In this document: in pieces, positions 5,387 to 13,110 of the stretch
Layout: every line of letters begins with the position of its first letter
Position numbering within the stretch: position 1 is the first letter of the stretch
From: a virus
Direction: 5' to 3' (one strand)
Virus record (IMG/VR): IMGVR_UViG_3300034068_000074
Coordinates: 1 to 24,269 of that record
Length of the DNA stretch: 24,269 nt
Position numbers and translations under genes: made by a program
Notes under the pieces: model-generated
Databases searched by the model: none
Seen by the model: the letters and a program-made list of their open reading frames with translations, nothing else
Told to the model about the DNA's origin: nothing

Positions 5387-7599
5387 TGGCCTATCAAGAC
5401 ACCGGCATTAATGAAGCCGGGGCAGTAGCCTCTGGCGGCACTAAGCGTGACCGTGACAACGGTGAGATGCTGGCGACCATGCGTACCCGCCTGACGATGG
5501 CGATTGCTGCCTATTCGGACAGCCGCGAGGATGAGCTGGACGACCTGCGCTTTCGTGCGGCCTCGCCCGACAACCAGTGGCAGTGGCCTGCCGATGTGCT
5601 GGCGACGCGCGGCTCGGTGCAGGGCCAGACGATTAACGCCCGACCCTGCCTGACCATCAACAAGCTGCCGCAGCATGTGCTGCAAGTGACCAACGACCAG
5701 CGGCAGAACCGGCCCAGTGGCAAGGTCATCCCGGCTGACGACAAGGCCGACATCGAGGTGGCCGAGATATTCAACGGTTTGGTGCGGCACATTGAGTATA
5801 TCTCGGACGCTGACGTAGCCTACGACACGGCCTGCGACAACCAGGTGACGTTCGGTGAAGGTTACTTCCGCATCCTGACTGAATACTGCGACGACGACAC
5901 TTTTGAGCAAGACTTGCGGATTGGGCGTATTCGGGACTCGTTTAGCGTCTATATGGATCCGACAATCCAAGACCCCTGCGGTTCGGACGCCGAGTGGTGC
6001 TTTATTAACCAGGAAATCACCAAAGACGAATACGAGCGGCAGTTTCCTGACGCCGCCACGTTGTCCAGCCTGCAATACGGCGTGGGCGACGGGCAGCTAA
6101 ACGCTTGGATCAACCAAGATACGGTGCGGATTGCCGAGTATTTTTACATCAAGCACGAATCCAAAAAACTAAACCAATACCCCGGTGGGGTCACCGCAAT
6201 GGCGGGGTCGCCCGAAGCCAAACAAATAGAAATGATGGGTTTGGCGGCTATAAAGACCCGAGATGTGGACGTTAGATCGGTCAAATGGTGCAAAACCAAC
6301 GGTTTTGAGGTGCTGGAAGAACGCGATTGGGCGGGCAAATATATCCCCGTAATCCGCGTAATTGGCAACGAATTTGAGATAGATGGCCGCATGTACGTCA
6401 GCGGGCTAGTGCGGAACGCCAAAGACGCGCAGCGCATGTACAACTACTGGGTTAGCCAAGAGGCCGAGATGCTGGCGCTGGCGCCCAAGGCACCGTTTAT
6501 CGGCTATGGCGGTCAGTTTGAGGGCTACGAGCAGCAGTGGAAAACGGCCAACATCAACAACTGGCCGTATCTGGAGGTCAACCCAGACGTTACAGACGGC
6601 CAAGGTGCTGTTTTGCCGCTGCCGGCTAGGGCACAGCCACCGATGGCCTCCAGCGGCCTGCTGCAAGCCAAAGCGGGCGCTGCCGACGACATTAAAAGCT
6701 CGACAGGCCAGTATGATAGCAGTCTAGGCGCCACCAGCAACGAGCGGTCGGGGCGGGCTATTCTGGCGCGGGAAAAGCAGTCCGACACCGGCACCTACCA
6801 TTATGTTGACAACCTAGCCCGTGCTATTCGTTACGCAACACGGCAACTGGTTGATCTGATACCGAAAATCTACGATACCCAGCGCATTGCGCGGATTATC
6901 GGCATGGACGGCGAAACCGACCAAGCCATGATTGACCCGACACAACCGATGCCGGTCAAGAAGATTCAAAACGAGCAAGGCATTGTTATCAAAAAGATTT
7001 ACAACCCCAATGTCGGCAAGTACGATGTTGCGGTGACTACCGGCCCGAGCTACATGACCAAGCGGCAAGAGTCGCTTGATGCCATGAGCCAACTGCTGCA
7101 AGGCAACCCGCAACTGTGGGCTGTGGCCGGCGACCTGTTCATCAAGCACATGGACTGGCCGGGCGCGCAAGAGATGGCAAAACGCTTTGCCAAGACGATT
7201 GACCCCAAGCTGCTGTCTGACGAGGACGATCCGGCGCTGCAAGCGGCCAACCAGCAGATGCAGGCAATGGGCCAGGAAATGCAACAGATGCAGCAAATGC
7301 TGCAAAATGTCAGTCAGTCAATGGAAGCGCAGACGCTGAAGGTCAAAGAATTTGAGGCCGAAGTTAAAGCCTACGACGCAGAGACTAAGCGGATTAGCGC
7401 GGTGCAGGCCGGAATGAGCGAAGAACAGATTCAGGATATTGCAATGGGTGTGGTTGCCGCCGCGTTGGAGTCGCAGGGTATGATGAACCAGATGCCCGAC
7501 ATGCGCGAAGAATCCATGCCAATGGAAATGATGCAGCTAGACCAGATGCCGCCGCCAGGTATGGAACAAATGCCGCCACCGCAAGGGATGCCACAGTGA
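5386..7599 (+). CDS. portal protein, P22-like
   Basis: 737 residues, close to the 725 of P22 gp1. The portal is the dodecameric ring at one capsid vertex through which DNA enters and leaves. The start is GTG, overlapping the previous stop. Residues about 25-220 match the P22_portal family pattern: a DDLRFRAASPDNQW block, then RPCLTINKLPQHVLQVTNDQ, NRPSGKVIPADD, CDNQVTFGEGYFR and SVYMDPTIQDPCGSDAEW. The centre contains GAADDIKSSTGQYDSSLGA and SGRAILAREKQSDTGT, also typical. Residues about 615-675 are a Gln/Met-rich coiled coil, and the last 37 residues are Met/Pro-rich. This matches the helical barrel and tail extension in the family. Nothing is missing, and the order terminase then portal is standard. 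Confidence 0.95.
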   Translation: MAYQDTGINEAGAVASGGTKRDRDNGEMLATMRTRLTMAIAAYSDSREDELDDLRFRAASPDNQWQWPADVLATRGSVQGQTINARPCLTINKLPQHVLQVTNDQRQNRPSGKVIPADDKADIEVAEIFNGLVRHIEYISDADVAYDTACDNQVTFGEGYFRILTEYCDDDTFEQDLRIGRIRDSFSVYMDPTIQDPCGSDAEWCFINQEITKDEYERQFPDAATLSSLQYGVGDGQLNAWINQDTVRIAEYFYIKHESKKLNQYPGGVTAMAGSPEAKQIEMMGLAAIKTRDVDVRSVKWCKTNGFEVLEERDWAGKYIPVIRVIGNEFEIDGRMYVSGLVRNAKDAQRMYNYWVSQEAEMLALAPKAPFIGYGGQFEGYEQQWKTANINNWPYLEVNPDVTDGQGAVLPLPARAQPPMASSGLLQAKAGAADDIKSSTGQYDSSLGATSNERSGRAILAREKQSDTGTYHYVDNLARAIRYATRQLVDLIPKIYDTQRIARIIGMDGETDQAMIDPTQPMPVKKIQNEQGIVIKKIYNPNVGKYDVAVTTGPSYMTKRQESLDAMSQLLQGNPQLWAVAGDLFIKHMDWPGAQEMAKRFAKTIDPKLLSDEDDPALQAANQQMQAMGQEMQQMQQMLQNVSQSMEAQTLKVKEFEAEVKAYDAETKRISAVQAGMSEEQIQDIAMGVVAAALESQGMMNQMPDMREESMPMEMMQLDQMPPPGMEQMPPPQGMPQ

Positions 7600-7958
7600 A
7601 ATGCAAAGACTTTATGGGGTTGTTGTTCTTAGCGCGAGATGTGACGCACTCTGTACACCTTAATACTCGCAGCTACGCAAAGCACGTAGCCTTGAACGTC
7701 TTTTACGACCGTATTGTAGGTGCTGCTGACGATTTTGCCGAAGCCTACCAAGGGCGGCATGGCTTGATCGGCCCGATCACGCTTATGTCGGCTAAGAAAA
7801 CAGCCAACATCCTTGAGTTTTTGGAAGATCAGTTGAAGGAAATCGAAGCGGTTCGATACGACGTTGTGGATAAGTCGGACAGTTCGTTGCAACAAATCAT
7901 AGACAATATCATCGAAATTTACTTACGCACGATATACAAATTGAAATTCTTAGCTTGA
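7596..7958 (+). CDS. DUF5856-like helical protein
   Basis: 120 residues from GTG at 7596, overlapping the portal stop as GTGA. A nearby ATG at 7601 is out of frame. The motifs LLFLARDVTHSVHLNTRSYA and FYDRIVGAADDFAEAYQGRH place it in the phage family I recall as DUF5856. The four predicted helices with spaced His, Asp and Glu give a ferritin- or Dps-like look. The last third (EFLEDQLKEIEAVRYD onward) is charged and helical. Its position directly after the portal hints at a head-associated role, but members also occur elsewhere in phage genomes. Metal or DNA binding is inferred from the fold impression only. Confidence 0.65.
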   Translation: MKCKDFMGLLFLARDVTHSVHLNTRSYAKHVALNVFYDRIVGAADDFAEAYQGRHGLIGPITLMSAKKTANILEFLEDQLKEIEAVRYDVVDKSDSSLQQIIDNIIEIYLRTIYKLKFLA

Positions 7959-7966
7959 GGTCAATC

Positions 7967-8239
7967 ATGTCAGCAAACTATAAAAGCATCAGCGCAAGCA
8001 ATCAAGTTAAGGTTGGCCTTACGATTTTGAAAGGCATTTTTGTTAGCGCCGCAAGCTCAACGCCGCTTATTACGGTCTATGATTCGGGCACCGCAAACAC
8101 GGGTGACCCGACGATATTGGGTGTGTTTGTTCCCGCAGCAGCGGGTATTTATACGTTCACCGCAAACGGCATCACGGCGAGCACGGGGCTTTACGTGGTT
8201 ATATCGGGAACGGTAGTAGCGACCATCATTTACGAGTAA
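7967..8239 (+). CDS. small beta-rich structural-type protein
   Basis: 90 residues. The frame is open from TTG at 7955, but ATG at 7967 has GAGG about 6 bases upstream and is preferred. The protein starts MSANYKSISASNQVKVGLTI and consists of alternating hydrophobic and Ser/Thr/Gly residues, with few charges after residue 20. That is typical of a beta-sandwich virion component such as a decoration protein or fibre-associated piece. A similar-looking protein is encoded at 17755-18090. It precedes the two fibre genes and may work with them. No named family is recognised. Confidence 0.7.
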   Translation: MSANYKSISASNQVKVGLTILKGIFVSAASSTPLITVYDSGTANTGDPTILGVFVPAAAGIYTFTANGITASTGLYVVISGTVVATIIYE

Positions 8240-8245
8240 ACAAAA

Positions 8246-9136
8246 ATGACCGTAGGTCTTTCTCCCGTTGCTGGCGCAGGTTGGCAGTTCTTTGATGCTA
8301 ACGGCGTCCCATTGTCCGGCGGCAAGTTATACACCTATGCTGCTGGCACTACGACACCGCAGACCACCTACACTAGCATTAGTGGTGTAGTAGCCAACGA
8401 AAACCCAATCATACTAAACTCAGAAGGTCGCGTTTCCGGCACTAACGAAGTTTGGTTAGACATAGCCGTAGCGTACAAACTAATATTAAAAACAAGCGCA
8501 GATGTTCAGTTGTGGAGCGCAGACGATCTTTCCGGTATAGCCGGTCTTGGCAGCGCGCTTCCAGTTGCTTCGGGTGGGACGGGCGTTTCTTCTAACACTG
8601 CGTATGCGGTTCTGTGTGGGGGGACTACCGCTACCAACCCGATTCAATCTATTGCATCGGTAGGGACTGCCGGGCAAGTGCTGACAAGTAACGGCGCTGG
8701 TGCTTTGCCAACAATGCAAGCGTCTTTTTTATCTGGCATGATTATCCTGTGGTCTGGAAGTGTGGCGTCTATTCCCACCGGATGGTTGTTATGTAATGGA
8801 TCATCCAGCACCCCCGACCTTCGGAATAGGTTTGTTGTAGGCGCAGGTTCTACTTATGCTGTGGACGCGACAGGCGGTAGCGCGAATGCAACTTTGCCAA
8901 GCCATACGCACACAGCTACATCTACTGTTACAGACCCTAGCCACTCGCATCTGTTCCCTGTTAGCGGCTCGGGTGCGGGAAATCCCGATAATACAAATTC
9001 TGGTTCGTCCACTGCGACAACATCAACTGCCGTTACTGGAATTACTGTTGCCACAAGTATTTCTACGGAAGGTTCATCCGCCACCAATGCAAACCTGCCG
9101 CCGTATTACGCGCTTTGCTACATCATGAAGTCTTAA
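8246..9136 (+). CDS. tail fibre with phage collar domain
   Basis: 296 residues. Residues 1-100 (GAGWQFFDANGVPLSGGKLY, then YTSISGVVANENPIILNSEG) resemble the capsid-binding N-terminal domains of podovirus tailspikes and fibres, which attach receptor-binding proteins to the virion. A short repetitive shaft follows (LPVASGGTGVSS; TAGQVLTSNGAG at 141-152). Residues 164-201 are a phage collar motif (GMIILWSGSVASIPTGWLLC, then TPDLRNRFVVGAG). The His-x-His motifs HTH (220-222) and HSH (233-235) are like those that bind metal in collar-type receptor-binding tips. The C-terminus LPPYYALCYIMKS is the usual end of collar proteins. Likely role: host receptor binding. The start is 6 bases after the previous stop, with no clear Shine-Dalgarno. 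Confidence 0.85.
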   Translation: MTVGLSPVAGAGWQFFDANGVPLSGGKLYTYAAGTTTPQTTYTSISGVVANENPIILNSEGRVSGTNEVWLDIAVAYKLILKTSADVQLWSADDLSGIAGLGSALPVASGGTGVSSNTAYAVLCGGTTATNPIQSIASVGTAGQVLTSNGAGALPTMQASFLSGMIILWSGSVASIPTGWLLCNGSSSTPDLRNRFVVGAGSTYAVDATGGSANATLPSHTHTATSTVTDPSHSHLFPVSGSGAGNPDNTNSGSSTATTSTAVTGITVATSISTEGSSATNANLPPYYALCYIMKS

Positions 9137-9143
9137 ATAAATT

Positions 9144-10397
9144 ATGGCCGACATAAAAATATCCGCGCTACCTGCCGCAACCACGCCTCTGGCGGGTACA
9201 GAGGTATTGCCAATTGTTCAATCTGGCGTAACAGTTAAAGTTGCGGTAAGCAATTTGACCGCAGGTAGAGCCGTTGCGCTCGGTGCAACAACAATTACCG
9301 GCGCAGCTACAATCAGTACAACCCTCGGTGTAACTGGCGTATCCACGTTTGCCGCAGGGTCAGCAGCACTTCCGGCACTTACAACCACTGGCGATACTGA
9401 TACGGGCGTGTGGTTCCCCGCCGCCAATACTGTTGCTGCCAGCACAGGCGGCACAGAACGTATTCGCATTAACTCCACTGGTAATTTGGGGATTGGTCTA
9501 ACAAGCTATAACTTGCCGTTGTCTGTTGTGGCTGACAGTAATGGGCAAAATGTTCAACTTAACGGAAGAACTGGCGATAGTTTAGGTCAAATGTTTTTCC
9601 GTAATTTTGGTGGGACTAATAACCTTGCTTCCATCGCATCGGATAGTTCTGGTGATTTGTACTTTGGTGCCGGGTCGCAAACAGCGCCGACTGTCCCAAC
9701 ACCGCGCATGTATATTCAAGCCGCTGGTAACGTGGGGATTGGGACAACAACGCCAGCGTATAAACTTGAGATAAGCACAGACTCCGCAGGTAAACCCGGC
9801 GTTGGCGGATTGTGGACGGTTGTTTCAGACGAGCGTATCAAAGCCAACATTGTTCCCGCAGACCTTGATCGTTGCTATGAAATTGTTAAGTCAGTTCCGC
9901 TTAAACACTTTGGCTTTGCTCCCGGCGTATATACCGACGACCAGATTCAAGATAAGCACAATCTTGGCTGGATAGCGCAGGACGTTCAAAAAGTATTCAA
10001 GAACGCGGTATCGGTTAAGCCGTTTACGTTAAAAACTGACATTCCTGATGGCGTTGAAGAATATGAAGAACAAGACTTTACGTTGGAGACTGTAGAAAAA
10101 ACAGAAACTAGCATACAAGTTATCAATGGCAAGGCAGTGCAAGTGTCGAAGGTTGTCAAATCCGAAAACAAGGTTCTGGTGTTTGATACCGTCGATGTGC
10201 TGGACGAAGCTGGTGCGGTGGTGATGGATGGCGACAAACCTTTAACTTACCAAATGCCCCGCATGATTATCAAGACACGCCCCAAAGTTCGCCACGATGT
10301 CATCAAGGATTGCCTTGACCTAAACAGCGGCCAGATGATCGCGGCCTTATACGGCGCGGTGCAAGCATTGATGGCAAAAGTAGAAACATTAAAATAA
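9144..10397 (+). CDS. tail fibre with C-terminal S74 intramolecular chaperone
   Basis: 417 residues. The N-terminus MADIKISALPAATTPLAGTE is the common adaptor start of podovirus fibres. Residues 40-225 are a Thr/Ala/Gly repetitive shaft with NLGIG and NVGIG motifs. From 226 begins a Peptidase_S74 domain: VVSDERIKANI with Ser228 as the presumed self-cleavage nucleophile and Lys233, then KHNLGWIAQDV and a terminal helix SGQMIAALYGAVQALMAKVE. In known members this domain trimerises the fibre and then cuts itself off. About 95 residues (291-385) of acidic, Val-rich sequence are inserted between the conserved halves of the domain. It follows the collar fibre by 7 bases, and the two probably form one adsorption apparatus or act as alternatives. 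Confidence 0.85.
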   Translation: MADIKISALPAATTPLAGTEVLPIVQSGVTVKVAVSNLTAGRAVALGATTITGAATISTTLGVTGVSTFAAGSAALPALTTTGDTDTGVWFPAANTVAASTGGTERIRINSTGNLGIGLTSYNLPLSVVADSNGQNVQLNGRTGDSLGQMFFRNFGGTNNLASIASDSSGDLYFGAGSQTAPTVPTPRMYIQAAGNVGIGTTTPAYKLEISTDSAGKPGVGGLWTVVSDERIKANIVPADLDRCYEIVKSVPLKHFGFAPGVYTDDQIQDKHNLGWIAQDVQKVFKNAVSVKPFTLKTDIPDGVEEYEEQDFTLETVEKTETSIQVINGKAVQVSKVVKSENKVLVFDTVDVLDEAGAVVMDGDKPLTYQMPRMIIKTRPKVRHDVIKDCLDLNSGQMIAALYGAVQALMAKVETLK

Positions 10398-10402
10398 CCG
10401 CA

Positions 10403-10434
10403 CTGGCGCGGAACGCCAGGGATTCCAAGGAATC
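10403..10434 (+). promoter_or_regulatory. two hairpins in the scaffold leader, second one covering the RBS
   Basis: CTGGCG-cggaa-CGCCAG (10403-10419) is followed by GATTC-CAAG-GAATC (10421-10434). The AAGGAA within the second is the Shine-Dalgarno for the scaffold ATG at 10440. Folding would hide the ribosome binding site. No T-tract follows, so a terminator is unlikely. Regulation is inferred. Confidence 0.4.
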
Positions 10435-10439
10435 AAGCC

Positions 10440-11210
10440 ATGTCTGAAGAAGTACTAGCGGAAGTACCCGCGCCGGAACAGGTTGCTACGGCAGCACCTG
10501 CGCCTGAGATAGCAGCGCCGGAAGCAGCGCCCGAGGGCGAAGTTAAGGACTCAAAGCTATTTAGCCAAGAGGACTTAGACGCAGCCATTGGTAAGCGGCT
10601 TGCCCGAGAACAGCGAAAGTGGGAACGCGAAGCAAGGTTGGCCGAAGCACCAAAGCCCGCCCCTGTGGAGCATGTTACGCCGGAACAGTTTACAACGACC
10701 GAGGAGTATGTCGATGCACTGGCATCTTCCAAAGCCGCGCAAATTGTCCACCAGCAACAGTACGCGAAACAGCAACAAGAGCTGCTTGGCAACTATCACG
10801 AAAAGGAAGAAGATGCGCGGGGCAAATACGAGGACTTTGAGCAAGTCGCGTACAACCCCAAGCTACCGATTACCAATGTGATGGCCCAGACAATTCAAGC
10901 CTCGGATAACGGCCCTGATATTGCATATTATCTCGGCACAAACCCCAAGGAAGCTGACCGCATATCCCGACTTGAACCGTTCTTGCAGGCCAAAGAAATA
11001 GGGCGATTGGAAGCAAAAGTTGCTTCTGAACCCGTTACAAAACGTACATCCAGCGCACCTGCGCCGATTTCACCTGTTACCGCGCGTGGAGGTCACGCCA
11101 GCGGTTTTGATACCACCGACCCAAGGTCAATTAAAACCATGACCACAAGTCAATGGATTGAAGCCGACAGAGCACGACAGTTGAAAAAGCAGGAAGCTAG
11201 GAACCGCTAA
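10440..11210 (+). CDS. scaffolding protein
   Basis: 256 residues (P22 gp8 has 303). Internal scaffold protein that guides coat assembly and leaves the procapsid. Residues 1-36 are Ala/Pro/Glu-rich and disordered. LFSQEDLDAAIGKRLAREQRK (40-60) is a helix typical of phage scaffolds, and residues 98-135 are a Gln/Glu/Lys-rich coiled coil. The C-terminal segment, with TTSQWIEADRARQLKKQEAR near the end, is basic and helical, like the coat-binding end of P22 scaffold. Its place immediately before the coat gene, 42 bases after the S74 fibre and 20 bases before coat, supports the call. The homology is by pattern; scaffolds diverge quickly. Confidence 0.85.
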   Translation: MSEEVLAEVPAPEQVATAAPAPEIAAPEAAPEGEVKDSKLFSQEDLDAAIGKRLAREQRKWEREARLAEAPKPAPVEHVTPEQFTTTEEYVDALASSKAAQIVHQQQYAKQQQELLGNYHEKEEDARGKYEDFEQVAYNPKLPITNVMAQTIQASDNGPDIAYYLGTNPKEADRISRLEPFLQAKEIGRLEAKVASEPVTKRTSSAPAPISPVTARGGHASGFDTTDPRSIKTMTTSQWIEADRARQLKKQEARNR

Positions 11211-11213
11211 CTA

Positions 11214-11223
11214 CTTTTAGGAG
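11214..11223 (+). promoter_or_regulatory. strong ribosome binding site of coat gene
   Basis: CTTTTAGGAG, 7 bases before the coat ATG, contains a full AGGAG core. The identical 10-mer precedes the next gene at 12449. Most other genes here lack such a site, consistent with a need for high coat output. Confidence 0.7.
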
Positions 11224-11230
11224 CTTTTTC

Positions 11231-12442
11231 ATGGCTAACAGCCTACTTACCATTGATATGATTACTCGGAAGTGTCTCGAAATTTTCGAGAACAACCTTG
11301 TAATTTCGCGTAACTGCAATAAAGAATACGACGACAGTTTTGCTGTCGAAGGCGCCAAGATCGGCTCGACCCTGCGGATTCGTCTGCCGGATCGCGCTTT
11401 GGTGACCGACGGCGCCGCCCTGCAAGTTCAGGACGACAACGAGCAATTCACCACGCTGACGGTTTCCAGCCAGAAGCATATCGGCATCAACTTCACCAGC
11501 GCCGAGCTGACCATGCAGTTGGACGACTTCGCGGAACGTGTTCTCAAACCGCGTATCAGCCAATTGGCGTCGAGTGTGGATGCTGACGTTGCCAACGCCT
11601 ACAAGTCTATTTTCAACACCGTAGGCACTCCGGGCACCACGCCGGCCACCGCGCTGGTTCTGCTGCAAGCGCAACAAAAGCTGAACGAATCGGCAGCCCC
11701 CATGTCGCCGCGTTACGCAACCGTAAACCCTGCCGCTAACGCTGGCCTGGTAAACGGCTTGAGCGGTTTCTTTAACCCGGTAGGCACGATTTCCCGCCAG
11801 TTCAAGACCGGCATGATGGGTGAGGGCGTTCTTGGCTACGACGAGATGAACATGTCGCAGTCGATTGTCAACCACACCACGGGCAGCCGCGCAGGAACCA
11901 TTCTGGTGAACGGTGCGGTCAGCACGCAAGGGCAAGCCACTATCAGCCTCGACGGTCTTACGGGTGCAACCGACACCGTGACTGTTGGTGATGTGTTTAC
12001 TATTGCTGGCGTGTTCGCGGTTAACCCGCAAACCCGTCTTAGCACTGGTAGCCTGCAACAGTTCGTTGTGACCGCCGCACAAACGGGCGTTAGTAATGCT
12101 TTGGCAAACGTGGCTATTTCGCCGCCGATGTACACGTCCAGCAATGCGTTGGCAACCATTGATGCGTTCCCGGCTGACAACGCTGCGGTGACGTTCGTGG
12201 GTGTCGCGTCTACCACTTACCCGCAAAACTTGGTGTATCACAAGAACGCGATCACGCTAGCTACGGCTGACCTCTTGCTCCCGCAAGGTGTTGATATGGT
12301 TTCTCGCCAGGTGCATAACGGTATCTCGATGCGGATTGTCCGTGATTACGACATCAATAACGACCGTATGCCTTGCAGGGTTGATGTGCTGTATGGTTTC
12401 AATACCATTCGCCCGCCGATGGCCTGCCGGATCTGGGGTTAA
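11231..12442 (+). CDS. major capsid (coat) protein, P22-like
   Basis: 403 residues (P22 gp5 has 430). Forms the icosahedral shell, with an HK97-type fold in this family. The N-terminus ANSLLTIDMITRKCLEIFEN and the following KEYDDSFAVEGAKIGSTLRI are recognisable P22 coat-family signatures. So are TLTVSSQKHIGINFTSAELT, a helix SQLASSVDADVANAYKSIFN, and a C-terminal GISMRIVRDYDINNDRMPCR block. The central part around residues 220-330 (ILVNGAVSTQGQATISLDGL onward) would correspond to the inserted I-domain of P22 coat, which is beta-rich. Codon use is strongly biased and unlike its fibre neighbours, as expected for the most abundant protein. Confidence 0.95.
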   Translation: MANSLLTIDMITRKCLEIFENNLVISRNCNKEYDDSFAVEGAKIGSTLRIRLPDRALVTDGAALQVQDDNEQFTTLTVSSQKHIGINFTSAELTMQLDDFAERVLKPRISQLASSVDADVANAYKSIFNTVGTPGTTPATALVLLQAQQKLNESAAPMSPRYATVNPAANAGLVNGLSGFFNPVGTISRQFKTGMMGEGVLGYDEMNMSQSIVNHTTGSRAGTILVNGAVSTQGQATISLDGLTGATDTVTVGDVFTIAGVFAVNPQTRLSTGSLQQFVVTAAQTGVSNALANVAISPPMYTSSNALATIDAFPADNAAVTFVGVASTTYPQNLVYHKNAITLATADLLLPQGVDMVSRQVHNGISMRIVRDYDINNDRMPCRVDVLYGFNTIRPPMACRIWG

Positions 12443-12448
12443 TTTAAA

Positions 12449-12458
12449 CTTTTAGGAG
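12449..12458 (+). promoter_or_regulatory. strong ribosome binding site, same 10-mer as coat
   Basis: CTTTTAGGAG, 8 bases before the ATG at 12467. Exact repeat of 11214-11223, so coat and the gene after it are both set up for strong, independent initiation. Confidence 0.65.
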
Positions 12459-12466
12459 ATGCAATC

Positions 12467-12889
12467 ATGGCACTAGCTTCAGTTGGTGGTGGCTATCAGT
12501 TCACTGATGGCAATCAAAGCGAACAAACAATTAGCGTCCAAGCAGCGCCGCAAACGGCAACCGCAACCGCTACGTTGACTGTCGCTCAAGTTACCGGAGG
12601 TCTTTTGGTGGGTAACCCGTCTACTACGGCGGCGTCCTACACTCTGCCTACGGCGGCTTTGCTCGACGCAACGATGACCAACATGAAAGTCAACAGCACG
12701 TTTTCGCTGCGGATTATCAATCTTGGCACCAGTACCGGCCTTATCACGGTGGTTGTTGGCACCGGCATTACCGCCGTTGGTAACCTCGTTGTTGCAATTA
12801 CGGGCAGCGCGGCAGGTGTTAGTGGCGCGGCAGAGTTTCTGTTCCGCAAGACCGGCGACGCAGCGTATAGTGTTTATCGGGTAGCTTAG
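12467..12889 (+). CDS. probable capsid decoration protein
   Basis: 140 residues, lying between coat and a strong terminator and sharing the coat gene's ribosome binding site sequence, so high expression is likely. The sequence is rich in Thr, Ala, Val and Gly (TATATLTVAQVTGG; GLITVVVGTGITAVGN) with very few charges, consistent with a small beta-sandwich. The start MALASVGGGYQFTDGNQSEQ is flexible and could reach into the capsid lattice. Many P22-like and other phages encode an unrelated small head-stabilising protein in this slot. I do not recognise the family by sequence. Decoration or head-fibre function is inferred from position and expression signals. Confidence 0.65.
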   Translation: MALASVGGGYQFTDGNQSEQTISVQAAPQTATATATLTVAQVTGGLLVGNPSTTAASYTLPTAALLDATMTNMKVNSTFSLRIINLGTSTGLITVVVGTGITAVGNLVVAITGSAAGVSGAAEFLFRKTGDAAYSVYRVA

Positions 12890-12895
12890 TAACAA

Positions 12896-12929
12896 CACCT
12901 CGCGGCGTAACAGCCGCGAGGTGGTTTTT
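12896..12929 (+). terminator. intrinsic terminator after coat and decoration genes
   Basis: A perfect 11-bp stem, CACCTCGCGGC (12896-12906) with GCCGCGAGGTG (12913-12923), closes a 6-base loop and is followed by TTTTT at 12925-12929. It lies 6 bases past the decoration stop, well placed to limit read-through from the highly expressed head genes into the neck genes. The next gene starts 10 bases later and uses AAGGA just after the T-tract. Confidence 0.85.
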
Positions 12930-12939
12930 AAGGAATACC

Positions 12940-13110
12940 ATGGTCATTTACATGCGGCACCCCGTTCACGGTACCAAGGTCGCTATTGCAGAGGCCGAAG
13001 CTGAAGCCGACGAAAAAGAAGGCTGGGAGCGATATGACGTGGGTGCGCTGTTAACACCTAGCGAATCAGTAAAACCTCGCGGTAGACCTCGTAAGGAGTT
13101 GGCGGCATGA
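12940..13110 (+). CDS. 56-residue protein with C-terminal AT-hook
   Basis: Starts at ATG 12940 with AAGGA about 5 bases upstream, directly behind the terminator, and ends as ATGA overlap with the adaptor gene. It begins MVIYMRHPVHGTKVAIAEAE, followed by an acidic stretch and GWERYDV, and finishes with KPRGRPRKELAA. KPRGRPRK (45-52) is an AT-hook, a minor-groove DNA-binding motif. Small proteins with an HPxHG start, a GW block and an RGRPRK tail are common in this slot in podoviruses, with unknown function. The acidic centre and basic tail suggest a protein that touches packaged or entering DNA at the neck. That role is inferred. Confidence 0.8.
   Translation: MVIYMRHPVHGTKVAIAEAEAEADEKEGWERYDVGALLTPSESVKPRGRPRKELAA

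Noticed and set aside
5257-6075. 272-residue reverse-strand ORF opposite the portal
   Set aside because: Antisense to an intact P22-like portal. Composition follows the third-position GC of the portal codons and no family features are seen.
6814-7305. 163-residue reverse-strand ORF rich in Leu and His
   Set aside because: Mirror of the Gln/Met-rich portal coiled coil (CAG/CAA read backwards gives Leu); not a gene.
7596-7958. Calling the gene a true Dps or ferritin
   Set aside because: The family resemblance is to an uncharacterised phage group. A complete ferroxidase motif could not be confirmed by eye.
10403-10434. Intrinsic terminator before scaffold
   Set aside because: Stems are short (5-6 bp) and no T-tract follows; an RNA control element fits better.
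11243-12241. 332-residue reverse-strand ORF opposite the coat gene
   Set aside because: It is a shadow created by biased codon use of the coat gene. Its protein is Arg/His/Gly-rich without recognisable motifs and has no start signal.
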